Positions 63,810-64,000 of a stretch of DNA of 64,000 bases are shown here, piece after piece. The first letter of the stretch is position 1; every line of letters begins with the position of its first letter. The stretch is from Pseudomonadota bacterium (GTDB taxonomy: Bacteria; Pseudomonadota; Alphaproteobacteria; GCA-2746255). The translations under genes were made by a program, and so were the position numbers. The stretch is from assembly GCA_040752895.1 (NCBI GenBank), contig JBFMHN010000006.1:1-64000 (forward strand). Direction: 5' to 3'. The notes under the pieces are model-generated. The model saw only the letters and a program-made list of their open reading frames with translations, ran no database searches and was not told the DNA's origin.

Positions 63810-64000
63810 ATGGGATCCGCGTACGAAAGCTGGCGGAGTTTGCCGGCGATGTTTTTCGAGAAGGCGGCGGAGCTTGGCGGGAGACCCTTCCTATGGGCGA
63901 AGCGGGGGCCGAACTATCGGCCCCTGACCTGGCGGGAGACGGCGGAAGCCGTCCGCGCCTTCGCCAACGGCCTTCGCGCCATGGGCATTCACCCCGGCGA
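63810..64000 (+). CDS. Acyl-CoA synthetase (AMP-binding enzyme), 5' part
   Basis: The first 63 codons of a gene cut by the right edge. MGSAYESWRSLPAMFFEKAA, then GGRPFLWAKRG, YRPLTWRETAEAVRAFANGLRAMGI, the usual opening of long-chain acyl-CoA synthetases and other AMP-forming ligases. GGGGGAG precedes the ATG at 63810 by two bases, closer than usual, so the true start may be slightly later. No stop is seen. Confidence 0.8.
   Translation, partial: MGSAYESWRSLPAMFFEKAAELGGRPFLWAKRGPNYRPLTWRETAEAVRAFANGLRAMGIHPG

Overview
The window is a GC-rich chromosomal stretch from an alphaproteobacterium, most likely of the Rhodospirillales type or a close relative. Indicators are the alphaproteobacterial marker genes trcR (DUF1013), DUF4164 beside zapA, COQ9 next to rpsU, DUF1192, hisZ, a three-subunit proton-pumping transhydrogenase, a CIRCE-controlled hsp20 and the alphaproteobacterial serC type. 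Gene density is very high. Stop/start overlaps are common, GTG and TTG starts are frequent, and I found no insertion sequence, phage gene, integrase or CRISPR array. It reads as stable core genome.

Layout. 1-4.5 kb: the end of an unrecognised gene with its terminator, hsp20 with a CIRCE operator, an APH/ATPase fusion, gph, a Sel1-repeat protein and a cold-shock gene with a long leader. 4.8-7.4 kb: a RimB-like protease / RimK ligase / aspartoacylase-like cassette, possibly a protein or peptide glutamylation system. 7.4-11 kb: small accessory genes (an ICMT-like methyltransferase, cmoA, a Met/His-rich membrane protein, a GST), the truncated N-terminus of a fatty-acid desaturase, and tRNA-Glu(CTC). 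11.2-14 kb: a JAMM protease, a DUF6476-like protein, rluD and rpoH. 14-22 kb (minus strand): serC-serA-hisZ-purA, followed by a tail-anchored pseudokinase whose frame is broken at a 7-T run, and a small membrane protein.

22-42.5 kb: a plus-strand SLC13/RCK transporter, then a long minus-strand block yebC-ruvCAB-ybgC-tolQRAB-pal-cpoB-tilS-ftsH-folP-glmM-thiD covering recombination, envelope integrity, tRNA modification, proteolysis, folate and cell-wall precursors. A histone-deacetylase-like gene, a YmdB-like phosphoesterase, and DUF4164-zapA-6S RNA-fau precede it. 42.7-48.7 kb (plus strand): gap, an unknown 134-residue protein, class I fba, thiE, efp, an inositol-monophosphatase-like gene and a proline-rich OmpA-like protein. 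48.7-64 kb: an ABC exporter, rpmE, DUF1192, a quinone reductase, trcR, ydcH, a phosphofructokinase, a GGDEF cyclase, purEK, COQ9, def, rpsU, pntB/AB/AA, pepF and the start of an acyl-CoA synthetase.

No complete known defence or secretion system is visible. The best candidates for undescribed biology are the degenerate-kinase membrane module (14.0-16.6 kb), the RimB/RimK/aspartoacylase cassette, and several RNA structures that abut start codons (cpoB, rpsU) or lie upstream of gap. All start sites were chosen by eye from Shine-Dalgarno spacing and family N-termini. No database search was run.
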